A DNA stretch of 64,000 bases from contig NZ_SSOD01000005.1 in assembly GCF_004801305.1 (NCBI RefSeq), positions 124,001 through 188,000 of the forward strand. The letters are read 5' to 3'. Below the pieces are notes generated by a model that saw nothing but the letters and a program-made list of their open reading frames with translations, made no database searches and was not told where the DNA came from. Shown in pieces: positions 19,517 through 28,096 of the stretch. The position numbers were made by a program, and so were the translations under genes. This stretch comes from Pseudothauera rhizosphaerae (GTDB lineage Bacteria; Pseudomonadota; Gammaproteobacteria; Burkholderiales; Rhodocyclaceae). Within the stretch, counting starts at the first letter, position 1. The number at the start of each line of letters is the position of its first letter.

Positions 19517-21490
19517 ATGCTGATCGGCACCGCCGGCCACATCGACCACGGCAAGACCACGCTGGTGCGTGCGCTCACCGGCGTGGACACCACCCATCTG
19601 CCGGAAGAGAAGAAGCGCGGCATCACCATCGAGCTGGGCTATGCCTATGCGCCCCTGCCCGGCGACGCGGGCGGGGGGCGCATGCTGGCCTTCATCGACG
19701 TGCCGGGGCACGAGAAGTTCGTGCCCACCATGCTCACCGGCGCGGCGGGCATCGACTTCGCGCTGCTGGTGGTGGCGGCCGACGACGGGGTGATGCCGCA
19801 GACGCGCGAGCATCTGGCCATCCTGCAGATCCTCGGCGTGGCGCGCGGCGCGGTGGCGATCACCAAGTGCGACCGAGTGGATGCGGCGCGTATCGCGGAG
19901 GTGGAAGCCCAGGTGCGCGCCCTGCTGGCGCCCACAACCCTGGCGGGCGTACCGCTGTTTGCGGTGGCCGCGTCCGGCGCCGACCACTTCCAACTCGACG
20001 CGCTACGCGATTGCCTGCACGCCGCGGCGCTGGCCGAACCGGCCCATGCCGTGCCGCCCGGCGCGGGTTTCCGCCTGGCGGTGGACCGCCATTTCGCCGT
20101 GGCCGGCGCCGGCACCGTGGTCACCGGCACGGCCTACGCCGGCCGCGTGCGGGTGGGCGACCGCCTGGTGCTGGCGCGCGGCGACGGTTTCACGCGCGAA
20201 GTGCGGGTGCGCGGCCTGCGCGTCAGCAACACCCCGGCGGAGGAGGGCTACGCCGGCCAGCGCTGCGCGGTGAACCTCGCCGGCATCGAACACGGTGCGG
20301 TGGAGCGCGGCGACTGGCTGTGCGACCCCGTGCTCGCCCGCCCCACGGACCGACTGGACCTGCGCCTCACGCTGCTCGCCGACGCCCCGCGCACCCTGGG
20401 CCAGTGGAGTGCGGTCACGCTGCACCACGCCGCCGGCCAGGCGCAGGCGCGCCTGGCGCTGCTGGACGATGCGCTTGAGGCCGGCGGCCTCGCCCCCGGC
20501 CGCGCCGCGCTGGTGCAGGCGGTGCTGGACCGGCCCATCCTCGCCTGCTGGGGCGACCGGGTGGTGATCCGCGACGCCGCCGGCCGGATCACGCTGGGCG
20601 GCGGCCGCGTGCTCGATCCTTTCCCGCCCGCCCGCCACCGCCGCCGGCCGGAGCGCCTGGTGTTGCTCGCGGCGCTGGAGAATGCCGACCCGGCGGCCCG
20701 CCTGGCTGCGTTGTTGGCCGCCGCGCCCTACGGCATCGATGCCGCCGAACTGGCCGCGGCGCACAATCTGGAGGCCTCCGCCTGGCTCGCCACGCTGCCG
20801 GCCGGCGCGGTACTCGCCATCGGCACTGCCCGTGGCACCCAGCTCTTCAATCCGGCTGCATGGGCGCAACTGGGCGAGCGGGTGCTGGGTCGGCTCGCCG
20901 CCCACCACGAGCAGTTCGCCGACGAACCCGGCGTGGAGCGCGAACGCCTGCGCCGCATGGCCGTGCCGCAACTGGCCTCGCCGGTCTTCCTCGCGCTGCT
21001 GGAGGCCCTGCTGGCCGAAGGCCGGCTGGCGCGTGCGGGTTCGGCTTGGCACTTGCCCGGCCACACGGTGGAGCTGTCGCCGGCCGACCGGGAGCGCGCC
21101 GATAGCCTGCTCGCGCGGCTCGCTGACGGCCGCTTCGATCCGCCCTGGGTGCGGGATCTGGCCGCCGCCACGGGCTTCACCGAGGCCGACGTGCGCCGCC
21201 TGCTGCGCCAGCTCGCCGCGCGGGGCGAGGCCTTCCAGGTGGTGCGCGACCTGTTCTATCCGGCCGCGACCGTGGCCGAACTGGCCGCCATCGTCGCCGA
21301 CCTCGCGGCCCAGGACGAGAGCGGCCGCATCCGCGCCGCGGCCTTCCGCGACCGCATCGGCGGCGGGCGCAAGCGCGCCATCCAGATCCTGGAGTTCTTC
21401 GACCGCGTCGGCTACACGCGCCGGGTGGGCGAGGGCAACCGGCGCGCCCACCTGATCCGCGGCGAACCACCGGTGCTTCCCGGCACCTGA
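19517..21490 (+). CDS. selB: Selenocysteine-specific elongation factor SelB
   Basis: GTPase that brings Sec-tRNA(Sec) to the ribosome at a UGA next to a SECIS hairpin. The 657-residue protein has G1 GHIDHGKT (7-14), the RGITIELGY switch, G3 DVPGHE (61-66) and G4 TKCD (116-119), EF-Tu-like domains II and III, and a C-terminal half of winged helices that bind the SECIS RNA (for example [31 protein letters not shown]). The frame is open from 19367, but ATG19517 gives the family start [13 protein letters not shown]. The client fdnG and selA/selC are nearby. Confidence 0.96.
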   Translation: MLIGTAGHIDHGKTTLVRALTGVDTTHLPEEKKRGITIELGYAYAPLPGDAGGGRMLAFIDVPGHEKFVPTMLTGAAGIDFALLVVAADDGVMPQTREHLAILQILGVARGAVAITKCDRVDAARIAEVEAQVRALLAPTTLAGVPLFAVAASGADHFQLDALRDCLHAAALAEPAHAVPPGAGFRLAVDRHFAVAGAGTVVTGTAYAGRVRVGDRLVLARGDGFTREVRVRGLRVSNTPAEEGYAGQRCAVNLAGIEHGAVERGDWLCDPVLARPTDRLDLRLTLLADAPRTLGQWSAVTLHHAAGQAQARLALLDDALEAGGLAPGRAALVQAVLDRPILACWGDRVVIRDAAGRITLGGGRVLDPFPPARHRRRPERLVLLAALENADPAARLAALLAAAPYGIDAAELAAAHNLEASAWLATLPAGAVLAIGTARGTQLFNPAAWAQLGERVLGRLAAHHEQFADEPGVERERLRRMAVPQLASPVFLALLEALLAEGRLARAGSAWHLPGHTVELSPADRERADSLLARLADGRFDPPWVRDLAAATGFTEADVRRLLRQLAARGEAFQVVRDLFYPAATVAELAAIVADLAAQDESGRIRAAAFRDRIGGGRKRAIQILEFFDRVGYTRRVGEGNRRAHLIRGEPPVLPGT

Positions 21491-21553
21491 TCCGCCGGAT
21501 TCGACCGCAAGCAGCGGAGTGCCGACGCGCCGGTGAGGGGCTACAGTACAGAC

Positions 21554-22423
21554 ATGGCAACTCCCGTGCAGGACACAACCATGAACGCCTCCCTGCCCGC
21601 CGCGGCGCGGCACGCGGCCCTGGTGGCCGAGCTGTGCCGCTACATCGACGCGGCCGAAACGCCCCCGACGCTCGACCAACTGGCCGCGCGCGCGGGCCTG
21701 AGCGCCTGGCATCTGCAGCGCGTGTTCAAGGCCGCCACCGGCCTGAGCCCGCGCGCCTGGGCCGCCGCGCGCCGCGCCGAGCGGCTGCGCACGGCGCTGG
21801 CCGGCGGCGCTCGCGTCACCGATGCGCTCTACGAGGCCGGCTACGGCTCCAGCGGGCGCCTCTACGAGGACGCGGACGCGGCGCTCGGCATGAGCCCGGG
21901 CCAGTACCGTGCCGGCGGGCGCGACGCGGAAATCCGCTTCGCCCTCGGCCAGTGTTCCCTGGGCGCCATCCTGGTGGCGCGGAGCGTGCGCGGCGTGTGC
22001 GCCATCGCCCTGGGCGACGACCCGCAGGCACTGCTCGACGAACTGCAGGCCCGCTTCCCGGCCGCCACGCTGATCGGCGCCGACGCGGATTTCGAAGCGC
22101 TGGTGGCCCGGGTGGTGGGCCTCGTGGAAGCGCCCGCCACCGGCGCGGACCTGCCGCTCGACATCCGCGGCACCGCCTTCCAGCAGCGCGTGTGGCAGGC
22201 CTTGCGCCGGATTCCGCCGGGCGAGACCGTGAGCTATGCGGAACTCGCGCGGCGCATCGGCGCGCCGGCCGCGGTGCGTGCGGTGGCCGGCGCCTGCGCG
22301 GCCAATCCGCTGGCGGTGGCCATCCCCTGCCACCGCGTGGTGCGCAGCGACGGCGGGCTGGCGGGCTACCGCTGGGGCGTAGCGCGCAAGCGCGCGCTGC
22401 TCGAACGTGAAGGCGCGCGGTGA
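21554..22423 (+). CDS. Ada-like protein: AraC DNA-binding domain fused to O6-methylguanine-DNA methyltransferase
   Basis: A DNA repair and regulatory fusion of about 289 residues. The N-terminal part is an AraC-type helix-turn-helix (LDQLAARAGLSAWHLQRVFKAATGLSPRAW). The C-terminal part is the alkyl-transfer domain with acceptor Cys259 in PCHRVVRSDGGLAGYRWG. The zinc-binding Ada N-domain, which senses methyl-phosphotriesters in E. coli, is absent. The start is uncertain: GTG21533, ATG21554 and ATG21581 are in frame; the last has AGGA closest to it. The stop overlaps the alkA start (GTGA). Confidence 0.88.
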   Translation: MATPVQDTTMNASLPAAARHAALVAELCRYIDAAETPPTLDQLAARAGLSAWHLQRVFKAATGLSPRAWAAARRAERLRTALAGGARVTDALYEAGYGSSGRLYEDADAALGMSPGQYRAGGRDAEIRFALGQCSLGAILVARSVRGVCAIALGDDPQALLDELQARFPAATLIGADADFEALVARVVGLVEAPATGADLPLDIRGTAFQQRVWQALRRIPPGETVSYAELARRIGAPAAVRAVAGACAANPLAVAIPCHRVVRSDGGLAGYRWGVARKRALLEREGAR

Positions 22424-23343
22424 GCGAGGCCGCCGAAGGCCTTGCCTGCCGCATCCCGCTGCCGGCGGACTACCGCGCTGCCGATCTGCTGGCCCTGCAT
22501 CGGCGCGACCCCCACGAGACCGCCGAACGGGTTGACGACAGGGGTTTCGCCAAGGGCATCGTCTGGCAAGGCCGTCCCGCCTGCCTGCAGGTGCGGCTCA
22601 CGCCCAGCCGGGCAGAGGCCCGCCTGGCGGTAGACGGCGGGGCGGGTCCGGCATCCGATGAACTGGCCCGCCTGGTGCGTCACATGCTCGGACTGACCCA
22701 GCCGGTGGAGGACTTCGAGCACCGCCATCGCCGCCATCCGCAGCTCGGCACGCTGATTGCCGCCCGCCCCGGCCTGCGCGTGCCCCAGGCTGCAAGCCCG
22801 TTCGAGGCCCTGAGCTGGGCGGTCACCGGCCAGCAGATCAGCGTGCGCGCCGCGGTGGCGGTGCGCGGGCGGCTGATCCGCGCGGTGGGTGTGCGCCACA
22901 GCGGCGGGCTGTACTGCTACCCGGATGCCGCGCACCTGGCCGCGACACCCGAGCCGGCGCTGCGCGCAGCCGGCTTGTCCGGCTCCAAGGCCGCGACCCT
23001 GCTGGCGCTCGCCGCGGAGGTGGCGGAAGGCCGGCTGCCGCTGGATGACTGGCGCGACGCGCCGCAGCCGGACGAGATTCGTACCCGGCTGCGGCAGATT
23101 CGCGGCATCGGCCCGTGGACCGTCGACTATGCACTGCTGCGCGGCTTCGCCTGGCTGGACGGTTCGCTGCACGGCGACGTGGCGCTGCGCCGCGGTTTGC
23201 AGCGCCTGCTGGGAAGCACGGTTCCCCCCGTCGAGCGCGAGGCCGAGCAGTGGCTGAGGTCCTTCTCGCCATGGCGGTCGCTGGTGGCCGTCCATTTGTG
23301 GGCACTGCAGGCGGACCGCGACGGCGCGGGCGGGCAGAACTGA
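22420..23343 (+). CDS. alkA: DNA-3-methyladenine glycosylase II (AlkA)
   Basis: Base-excision repair enzyme for alkylated purines. The 307-residue protein has an N-terminal AlkA_N-like domain, the helix-hairpin-helix IRTRLRQIRGIGPWTVDYAL and the catalytic Asp253 in HGDVALRRGL. It starts with GTG22420 overlapping the stop of the Ada-like gene, so repair of O6-methylguanine and 3-methyladenine is translationally coupled. Confidence 0.93.
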   Translation: MSEAAEGLACRIPLPADYRAADLLALHRRDPHETAERVDDRGFAKGIVWQGRPACLQVRLTPSRAEARLAVDGGAGPASDELARLVRHMLGLTQPVEDFEHRHRRHPQLGTLIAARPGLRVPQAASPFEALSWAVTGQQISVRAAVAVRGRLIRAVGVRHSGGLYCYPDAAHLAATPEPALRAAGLSGSKAATLLALAAEVAEGRLPLDDWRDAPQPDEIRTRLRQIRGIGPWTVDYALLRGFAWLDGSLHGDVALRRGLQRLLGSTVPPVEREAEQWLRSFSPWRSLVAVHLWALQADRDGAGGQN

Positions 23344-23364
23344 TCCGGCATGCTGCGCTGCCGC

Positions 23365-23392
23365 TTGGCGCAGGTGGCGCAGCGGTTACAAT
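23365..23392 (+). promoter_or_regulatory. Sigma70 promoter of selC
   Basis: The -35 box TTGGCG (23365-23370) and -10 box TACAAT (23387-23392) are 16 bases apart and lie 14 bases before the first base of the selenocysteine tRNA, which fits a start point near 23399. Confidence 0.65.
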
Positions 23393-23406
23393 CCGGCCGT
23401 GGCCAA

Positions 23407-23503
23407 GGAAGAGAGGCGTTCCCCGGTGGGGCGACCGGTCTTCAAAATCGGGTGGGGCCGTCAGCCGGTCCCAGGTGGGTTCGACTCCCATTCTCTTCCG
23501 CCA
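23407..23503 (+). tRNA. selC: tRNA-Sec (anticodon TCA)
   Basis: A 97-base selenocysteine tRNA including encoded CCA. The acceptor stem is the diagnostic 8 base pairs (GGAAGAGA 23407-23414 with TCTCTTCC 23492-23499), followed by discriminator G and CCA (23501-23503). The anticodon arm is CCGGT (23435-23439), loop CTTCAAA with anticodon TCA at 23442-23444, and ATCGG. A long variable arm (GGGGCCGTCAGCCGGTCCC region) and the T-loop TTCGACT are present. It decodes the UGA in fdnG. Confidence 0.96.
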
Positions 23504-23533
23504 CGCTGCCCGTTTCCTCTTGCCGGATCACCC

Positions 23534-24007
23534 ATGGCCGAACTGCGCGGCTGCCCCTTCCCGGAAGACCTGCTCTACCACCCGGACACCCACCTGTGGT
23601 TCGCGGCGGAAGGCGGGGACCTCTACCGCGTGGGCGTCACCCCCTTCGGTGTGGCGATCGCCGGCGAGATCCTGCTGTTCACATCCAAGCCCATGGGCCT
23701 GAAGCTCACCGCCGGGCGCGCCTTCGGCCTGCTGGAAGCCGGCAAGACGGTGTTCCCGGTGAAGACCCCGGTGGGGGCGGAACTGGTCGTTGCCAACGAG
23801 GCGCTGGCGTCCTCGGCCGCGGAGATGAACCGCGACGCCTATGCCGCCTGGCTGGTGCGGCTGCGCATTGCGCCGGCCGAGGTGGCGACCCTGCTGCCCT
23901 GGCCGGCGGCGTGGACCGGCATCGAGGCGCAGATGGACCTGTGGCGCTTCGACGATCTGGCGTCCTTCCAGACCCCGCTGCTGGGCGCCGGGGCGCGGGA
24001 AATCTGA
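23534..24007 (+). CDS. GcvH-like lipoyl-carrier protein
   Basis: A 157-residue protein with the glycine cleavage H-protein fold (YRVGVTPFGVAIAGEILLFTS, then LLEAGKTVFPVKTPVGAELVVANEAL). Lys71 in LEAGKT aligns with the lipoylated Lys of GcvH (VESVKA). No glycine cleavage genes (gcvT, gcvP) are nearby. Instead the stop overlaps the start of a DsrE-like gene. GcvH-like lipoate-binding proteins paired with sulfur-carrier proteins are known from sulfur oxidation (LbpA of the sHdr system), so a non-glycine role is likely, by inference. It lies 30 bases after selC. Confidence 0.8.
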   Translation: MAELRGCPFPEDLLYHPDTHLWFAAEGGDLYRVGVTPFGVAIAGEILLFTSKPMGLKLTAGRAFGLLEAGKTVFPVKTPVGAELVVANEALASSAAEMNRDAYAAWLVRLRIAPAEVATLLPWPAAWTGIEAQMDLWRFDDLASFQTPLLGAGAREI

Positions 24008-24405
24008 TGGCGGACCGACTGGCCATCCTGGTGTGGGCGGCCGACCCGGCCGTGCCCGAACTGTGCGCCACGCCCTTCTACTTCGCGGCGGCGGCGGCGG
24101 CGATGGACGCCGAGGTGGAGATGTATTTCACCGCCCGCTCGGTGCGCCTGCTCGCCCGCGGCGTGGCCGAAACCCTGTACGCGGACGGCACGCGGGACGA
24201 GGTGGCGCCGGGCGGGCGCCGCGCGGTGGCCGACTTCCTGCAGGAGGCGCACCGCTACGGCGTGCGCTTCTACGCCTGCCCGAGCGCGATGCAGGCGCAC
24301 GGCGTGGCCGCCGATGCGCTGCGCGCCGAGGTGGCGGGCCAGGCCGGCGCCGCCGCCTTTCTCGGCCGGGCGCTGGACGACGGCTGGCGCACGTTGACGT
24401 TCTGA
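24007..24405 (+). CDS. DsrE-family protein
   Basis: A 132-residue protein with the DsrE/peroxiredoxin-like fold (LAILVWAADPAVPELCATPFYFAAAAAAMDAEVEMYFTARSVRLL). Members move persulfide sulfur or are cytosolic proteins of unknown use. Two cysteines are present (in PELCATPF and FYACPSAM); the latter aligns with the conserved Cys of DsrE-like proteins. The ATG overlaps the stop of the GcvH-like gene (TGATG), which implies coupled synthesis. Confidence 0.78.
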   Translation: MADRLAILVWAADPAVPELCATPFYFAAAAAAMDAEVEMYFTARSVRLLARGVAETLYADGTRDEVAPGGRRAVADFLQEAHRYGVRFYACPSAMQAHGVAADALRAEVAGQAGAAAFLGRALDDGWRTLTF

Positions 24406-24423
24406 ACCGCCGGCGTGCCGCGT

Positions 24424-25092
24424 TCAGCCGGCGACGGCGAAGGCGAGGGAGCCCAGCATCGCCAGCGCGAGCAGGACCAGCGCCGCGCCGGTGATCCGTT
24501 CGAGCGCCGGCAGCCAGCGGGAGAAGCGCGCCAGCACGGCGCGGTGGCCGATGGCCAGCGCGACCAGCAGATCCCAGCCCAGCACCGCGCAGAACATCCA
24601 CAGCCCGCAGGCCAGGCGCCAGGCCGGCGTGCCGGTGCCGGCCAGCATGGCCGCCAGGCTGGCGTAGAAGAGGGCGTTCTTCGGATTCAGCATGCCGGAC
24701 AGCAGGCCCATGCCCAGCCCCTGCCGCCACGACGGGCCGGACGGCGCCGGGCCGGCGGTGCCGCCGGCCATGGCGTCGTGGCGCAGCGCGGCCTGCCCCG
24801 CGTGGCGGACGAACAGGTGGCCCAGGTGCAGCAGATAGAGGGCGCCCGCCCCTTGCAGGACCACGAAGAGCGTGCTGCCGGGGCGCAGCAGGGAGAGGCC
24901 GCCGAACGCGAGCGCGATGCAGGCGCCGTTGGCCAGGGCGATGCCCAGGCACACGCCGGTGGCGCGGCGCCATCCGCCCGCCAGCGCGGTGCGCGCGATG
25001 AGAAAGAAATCCGGTCCGGGCGAGAGCAGGGCGAGGAAGTGGATGCCGGCGACGAGGATGAACTGTTGCAGCAAGGGGAAACTCCGGCGCAT
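24424..25092 (-). CDS. LysE/RhtB-family amino-acid exporter
   Basis: Inner-membrane exporter of about 220 residues with six hydrophobic segments and the family signature AGIHFLALLSPGPDFFLIARTAL near the N-terminus, followed by GLLSGMLNPKNALFYASL. Two starts are possible: ATG at 25092 (MRRSFPLLQQF) or TTG at 25074 (MLQQFILVAG), the latter with a GGAG ribosome binding site and the more typical N-terminus. An AraC-type regulator precedes it on the same strand, with a palindromic repeat between. Confidence 0.87.
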   Translation of the reverse strand: MRRSFPLLQQFILVAGIHFLALLSPGPDFFLIARTALAGGWRRATGVCLGIALANGACIALAFGGLSLLRPGSTLFVVLQGAGALYLLHLGHLFVRHAGQAALRHDAMAGGTAGPAPSGPSWRQGLGMGLLSGMLNPKNALFYASLAAMLAGTGTPAWRLACGLWMFCAVLGWDLLVALAIGHRAVLARFSRWLPALERITGAALVLLALAMLGSLAFAVAG

Positions 25093-25177
25093 GCGGGGCG
25101 AGTCCGGAGAGTCTGCGGCGCGCGGCGGCGGCCGGTCTTGAAGGAAATTGCGCGCCTGTTGAACCCAGCAACCCAAT

Positions 25178-25246
25178 ACCGTTCGCCCTGAGCCTGTCGA
25201 AGGGCATAGGCACGCATCGGGCTTCGACGGGCTCAGCCCGAACGGT
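25178..25246. repeat. Dispersed palindromic repeat, copy 2
   Basis: A 25-base left arm (25178-25202, starting ACCGTTCGCCCTGAGCC) and an inverted right arm (25222-25246) differ at three positions and flank a 19-base spacer. It is the same element as at 11055-11125, with the same spacer length but an unrelated spacer sequence. It starts 4 bases after the stop of the AraC gene. Confidence 0.8.
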
Positions 25247-25250
25247 GTCG

Positions 25251-26060
25251 CTAAGCCCGGTAGCGGCCCGGCGTGACGCCCACGTGGGCCTTGAACACGC
25301 GCTGGAAATGGCTCTGGTCGGCAAAGCCGAGGCGGTAGGCGAGCTCGGCCAGATCGTCCCCCGCGCGCAGCCGGGCGCGGGCGTGCTGGATGCGCAGGTT
25401 GAGCTGCCAGGCGTGCGGGGTCAGGCCGGTGGCGGCGCGGAAGGCGCGGATGAGCTGGTAGCGGCTCATGCCGGCGGCCTGCGCCAGTTCGGCGAGGGGC
25501 AGATCGGCGGCGCAATCCTCCCGCAGCCGTTGCTGGGCCTTGTGCACGCCCCGCCTTGCTGCGGCGCCGACCGGTGCCCCGCCGATGCGGCACACATGGG
25601 CGGCGTAGCGCGCACCGATGAATTCGATCAGGGCGGCTTCCTTCTCCCGCGGCCCGGCGGCGGAGAACAGCAGCGCGTTGAGCCGGCGGAAGTGTGCATA
25701 GTCGGCGGGGCGGGTGGAGATTGCGGCGCTTTCGGGCCGTCCGGCGGGCGCGTCGAACCCGGCCTCGCGGCGCACGGCGTCCACCCAGGCCGCGTCCAGG
25801 TGCAGCATCTGGTAGCTCCATGCCGCGCCGGGGGCGGGATTGCAGGCGTGGAGGCATTCCGGCGGCACATGGACCACCGTGCCCGTGGCGATGGGCGTGG
25901 TGGTGCCGGCGGCGGTGAACAGGCTGCTGCCTGCGTCCACGCAGCCGATGGACAGCGTGGGGTGGGTGTGCGGGCGGTAGCAGGCGCGGCTGGCGCAGGC
26001 CCGCCGGCTTTCCGCGAAAGGCAGTTCGGCGCAGCGCCAGAAGCGGGTGTCCGTCGCCAT
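25251..26060 (-). CDS. AraC-family transcriptional regulator
   Basis: A 269-residue regulator with an N-terminal cupin-like ligand domain (CYRPHTHPTLSIGCVDAGSS) and a C-terminal double helix-turn-helix (LPLAELAQAAGMSRYQLIRAFRAATGLTPHAW; LAELAYRLGFADQSHFQRVFKAHVGVTPGRYR). This layout is common for regulators of LysE-type exporters, and the exporter gene is next on the same strand. The frame is open far upstream through gatB, but ATG26060 gives the normal start MATDTRFWRCAELPF. Confidence 0.9.
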   Translation of the reverse strand: MATDTRFWRCAELPFAESRRACASRACYRPHTHPTLSIGCVDAGSSLFTAAGTTTPIATGTVVHVPPECLHACNPAPGAAWSYQMLHLDAAWVDAVRREAGFDAPAGRPESAAISTRPADYAHFRRLNALLFSAAGPREKEAALIEFIGARYAAHVCRIGGAPVGAAARRGVHKAQQRLREDCAADLPLAELAQAAGMSRYQLIRAFRAATGLTPHAWQLNLRIQHARARLRAGDDLAELAYRLGFADQSHFQRVFKAHVGVTPGRYRA

Positions 26061-26074
26061 GCCGGGTTTTGGCC

Positions 26075-27544
26075 TCAGCCGCCCAGCCGGGCGCGCAGGA
26101 TGTCGTTGACCTGGGCCGGGTTGGCCTTGCCGCGGCTGGCCTTCATGACCTGGCCGACCAGGGCGTTGAAGGCCTTCTCCTTGCCGGCGCGGAATTCCTC
26201 CACCGACTTCTGGTTGGCCGCCAGCACCTCGTCCACGATGGCTTCGATGGCGCCGCTGTCGGTGACCTGCTTGAGGCCCTGGGCCTCGATGATGCGGTCG
26301 GCGGCGTCCGCGCCTGCGCCGCCCTCGCCGTTCCACAGGGCCTCGAACACCTTCTTGCCGATGTTGTTGGAGATGGTGTTGTCGGCGATGCGGCGCACCA
26401 GGCCGGCCAGTTGCGCGGGGGAGACCGGCGAGTCGGCGATGTCCAGCTCCGCCTTGTTCAGGCGCGCGGCCAGGTCGCCCATGACCCAGTTGGCGCAGGG
26501 TTTCGCCAGCGCCACGCTGGCGGCGTCGATGACGGCCTGGTAATAGGCGGCGATCTCCTTGCTCGCGGTCAGCGTGGTGGCGTCGTAGGCGGACAGGCCC
26601 AGTTCCGCCACGAAGCGCGCCTTCATGGCGCCGGGGAGTTCCGGCATCTCGCCCTGCACGCGGGCGATCCACTCGGGGGAGATCACCAGCGGCAGCAGGT
26701 CCGGGTCGGGGAAGTAGCGGTAGTCGTGGGCGTCTTCCTTGCTGCGCATCATGCGGGTCTCGCCCGTGTCCGGGTCGAACAGCACGGTGGCCTGCTGGAT
26801 GCTGCCGCCGTCTTCCAGGGTGGCGATCTGCCACTGCACTTCGTAGTCGATGGCCTGCTGCAGGAAGCGGAAGGAGTTCAGGTTCTTGATCTCGCGCCGG
26901 GTGCCCAGCGGGCCGCCGGGGCGGCGTACGGAGACGTTGGCGTCGCAGCGGAAGGACCCTTCCTGCATGTTGCCGTCGCAGATGGCGATCCAGCGCACCA
27001 GGGCGTGCAGCGTGCGGGCGTAGGCCACGGCTTCCGCGGAGGAGCGCATGTCCGGTTCCGAGACGATCTCCAGCAGCGGCGTGCCGGCACGGTTGAGGTC
27101 GATGCCGCTCATGCCGTGAAAGTCATCGTGCAGGCTCTTGCCGGCGTCCTCTTCCAGGTGGGCGCGGGTGAGGTTCACCATCGTCTCGTAAGCCTTGTCG
27201 CCTTCGCCCACGGTGATGGTGATCGCCCCGCCCTGCACCACCGGCAGTTCGAACTGGCTGATCTGGTAGCCCTTGGGAAGGTCCGGGTAGAAGTAGTTCT
27301 TGCGGGCGAACACGCTCCTCGGCGCCACGTGGGCGCCGATGGCGAGGCCGAAGCGGATGGCGCGCTCCACCGCGCCCCGGTTCAGCACCGGCAGCACGCC
27401 GGGCAGGGCGATGTCCACCGCGCTGGCCTGGCGGTTGGGCTCGGCGCCGAAGGCGGTGCTGGCGCCGGAGAAGATCTTGGAGGCGGTGTTGAGCTGGGCG
27501 TGGACTTCCAGCCCGATGACGACTTCCCAATCGGTTCTGCTCAT
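26075..27544 (-). CDS. gatB: Asp-tRNA(Asn)/Glu-tRNA(Gln) amidotransferase subunit B
   Basis: Binds mischarged Glu-tRNA(Gln) or Asp-tRNA(Asn) and phosphorylates the acid before amidation. The 489-residue protein has the family start [24 protein letters not shown], the [16 protein letters not shown]-type core and a C-terminal YqeY-like tRNA-binding tail ([24 protein letters not shown]). It belongs to a gatC-gatA-lipoprotein-gatB series on the minus strand, with 24 bases to the preceding lipoprotein gene. Confidence 0.97.
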   Translation of the reverse strand: MSRTDWEVVIGLEVHAQLNTASKIFSGASTAFGAEPNRQASAVDIALPGVLPVLNRGAVERAIRFGLAIGAHVAPRSVFARKNYFYPDLPKGYQISQFELPVVQGGAITITVGEGDKAYETMVNLTRAHLEEDAGKSLHDDFHGMSGIDLNRAGTPLLEIVSEPDMRSSAEAVAYARTLHALVRWIAICDGNMQEGSFRCDANVSVRRPGGPLGTRREIKNLNSFRFLQQAIDYEVQWQIATLEDGGSIQQATVLFDPDTGETRMMRSKEDAHDYRYFPDPDLLPLVISPEWIARVQGEMPELPGAMKARFVAELGLSAYDATTLTASKEIAAYYQAVIDAASVALAKPCANWVMGDLAARLNKAELDIADSPVSPAQLAGLVRRIADNTISNNIGKKVFEALWNGEGGAGADAADRIIEAQGLKQVTDSGAIEAIVDEVLAANQKSVEEFRAGKEKAFNALVGQVMKASRGKANPAQVNDILRARLGG

Positions 27545-27568
27545 GGTCGTTTCCGTTGTTGCAGGGGC

Positions 27569-28093
27569 CTATCCGCAGCGGCCGTTGCGCCGGTTGATGA
27601 GGATGGGCCAGACATATTCGAAAGTGCCACTGCTGCAGCGGCTGGCGCACTGGGCGAAGGACACGGTGACCTGCTGTCCCTGTTCCCACATGCGCACCGT
27701 GCAGCCGTCGGCGGCACGCAGTTCCACGTGGGGTTCCTTCTTCACCTGCCTGAAGCCGTTCATGTCGAACTGGCAACTGCCGCGCTTGGGCACGTCCACC
27801 GTGGCGGCGAAGTCGCGCACCTCGGCCTTGGCCACGTGCACGCGCGCACTGGCGGCGTAGCCGACCTCGTCCTTGAAGCGGCAGTCGGCCTTCACGTCCA
27901 GGGGGCGTACCGGCATGGGCTTCAACTGGCGGCGGGCAGTCGAGGGCTTGGCGAGTATCTTCTCGGACGGCATTGCGGCGTCGGCATCCGGCTTGGATTC
28001 CGCCGGCGCCGGTGGCGGCGGCGTGGCGCAGGCGCCCAGCAGCAGCGCGGCGAGCGCTGCGGCGGAGCGGGGGCCGAAACCGGGCACGCGCAT
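27569..28093 (-). CDS. Putative lipoprotein of unknown function inserted between gatA and gatB
   Basis: A 174-residue protein with a signal peptide ending in the lipobox LLGAC (lipid-bearing Cys22), a Pro/Ala-rich linker and a C-terminal domain of about 110 residues with five cysteines (DCRFKDEV, GSCQFDM, DGCTVRM, AQCASRC, GRCG). I do not recognise a family with a known function. It lies 3 bases after the gatA stop and 24 before the gatB start, so it is co-transcribed with the amidotransferase genes, although a cell-envelope lipoprotein has no obvious link to tRNA amidation. Confidence 0.75.
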   Translation of the reverse strand: MRVPGFGPRSAAALAALLLGACATPPPPAPAESKPDADAAMPSEKILAKPSTARRQLKPMPVRPLDVKADCRFKDEVGYAASARVHVAKAEVRDFAATVDVPKRGSCQFDMNGFRQVKKEPHVELRAADGCTVRMWEQGQQVTVSFAQCASRCSSGTFEYVWPILINRRNGRCG

Positions 28094-28096
28094 GGC

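Noticed and set aside
20003-22333. 776-residue minus-strand frame opposite selB and the Ada-like gene
   Set aside because: Shadow frame with no domain; both plus-strand genes have clear motifs.
23399-23533. N-terminal extension of the GcvH-like gene reading through the tRNA
   Set aside because: The frame is open, but the sequence is the selenocysteine tRNA; the protein family begins at ATG23534.
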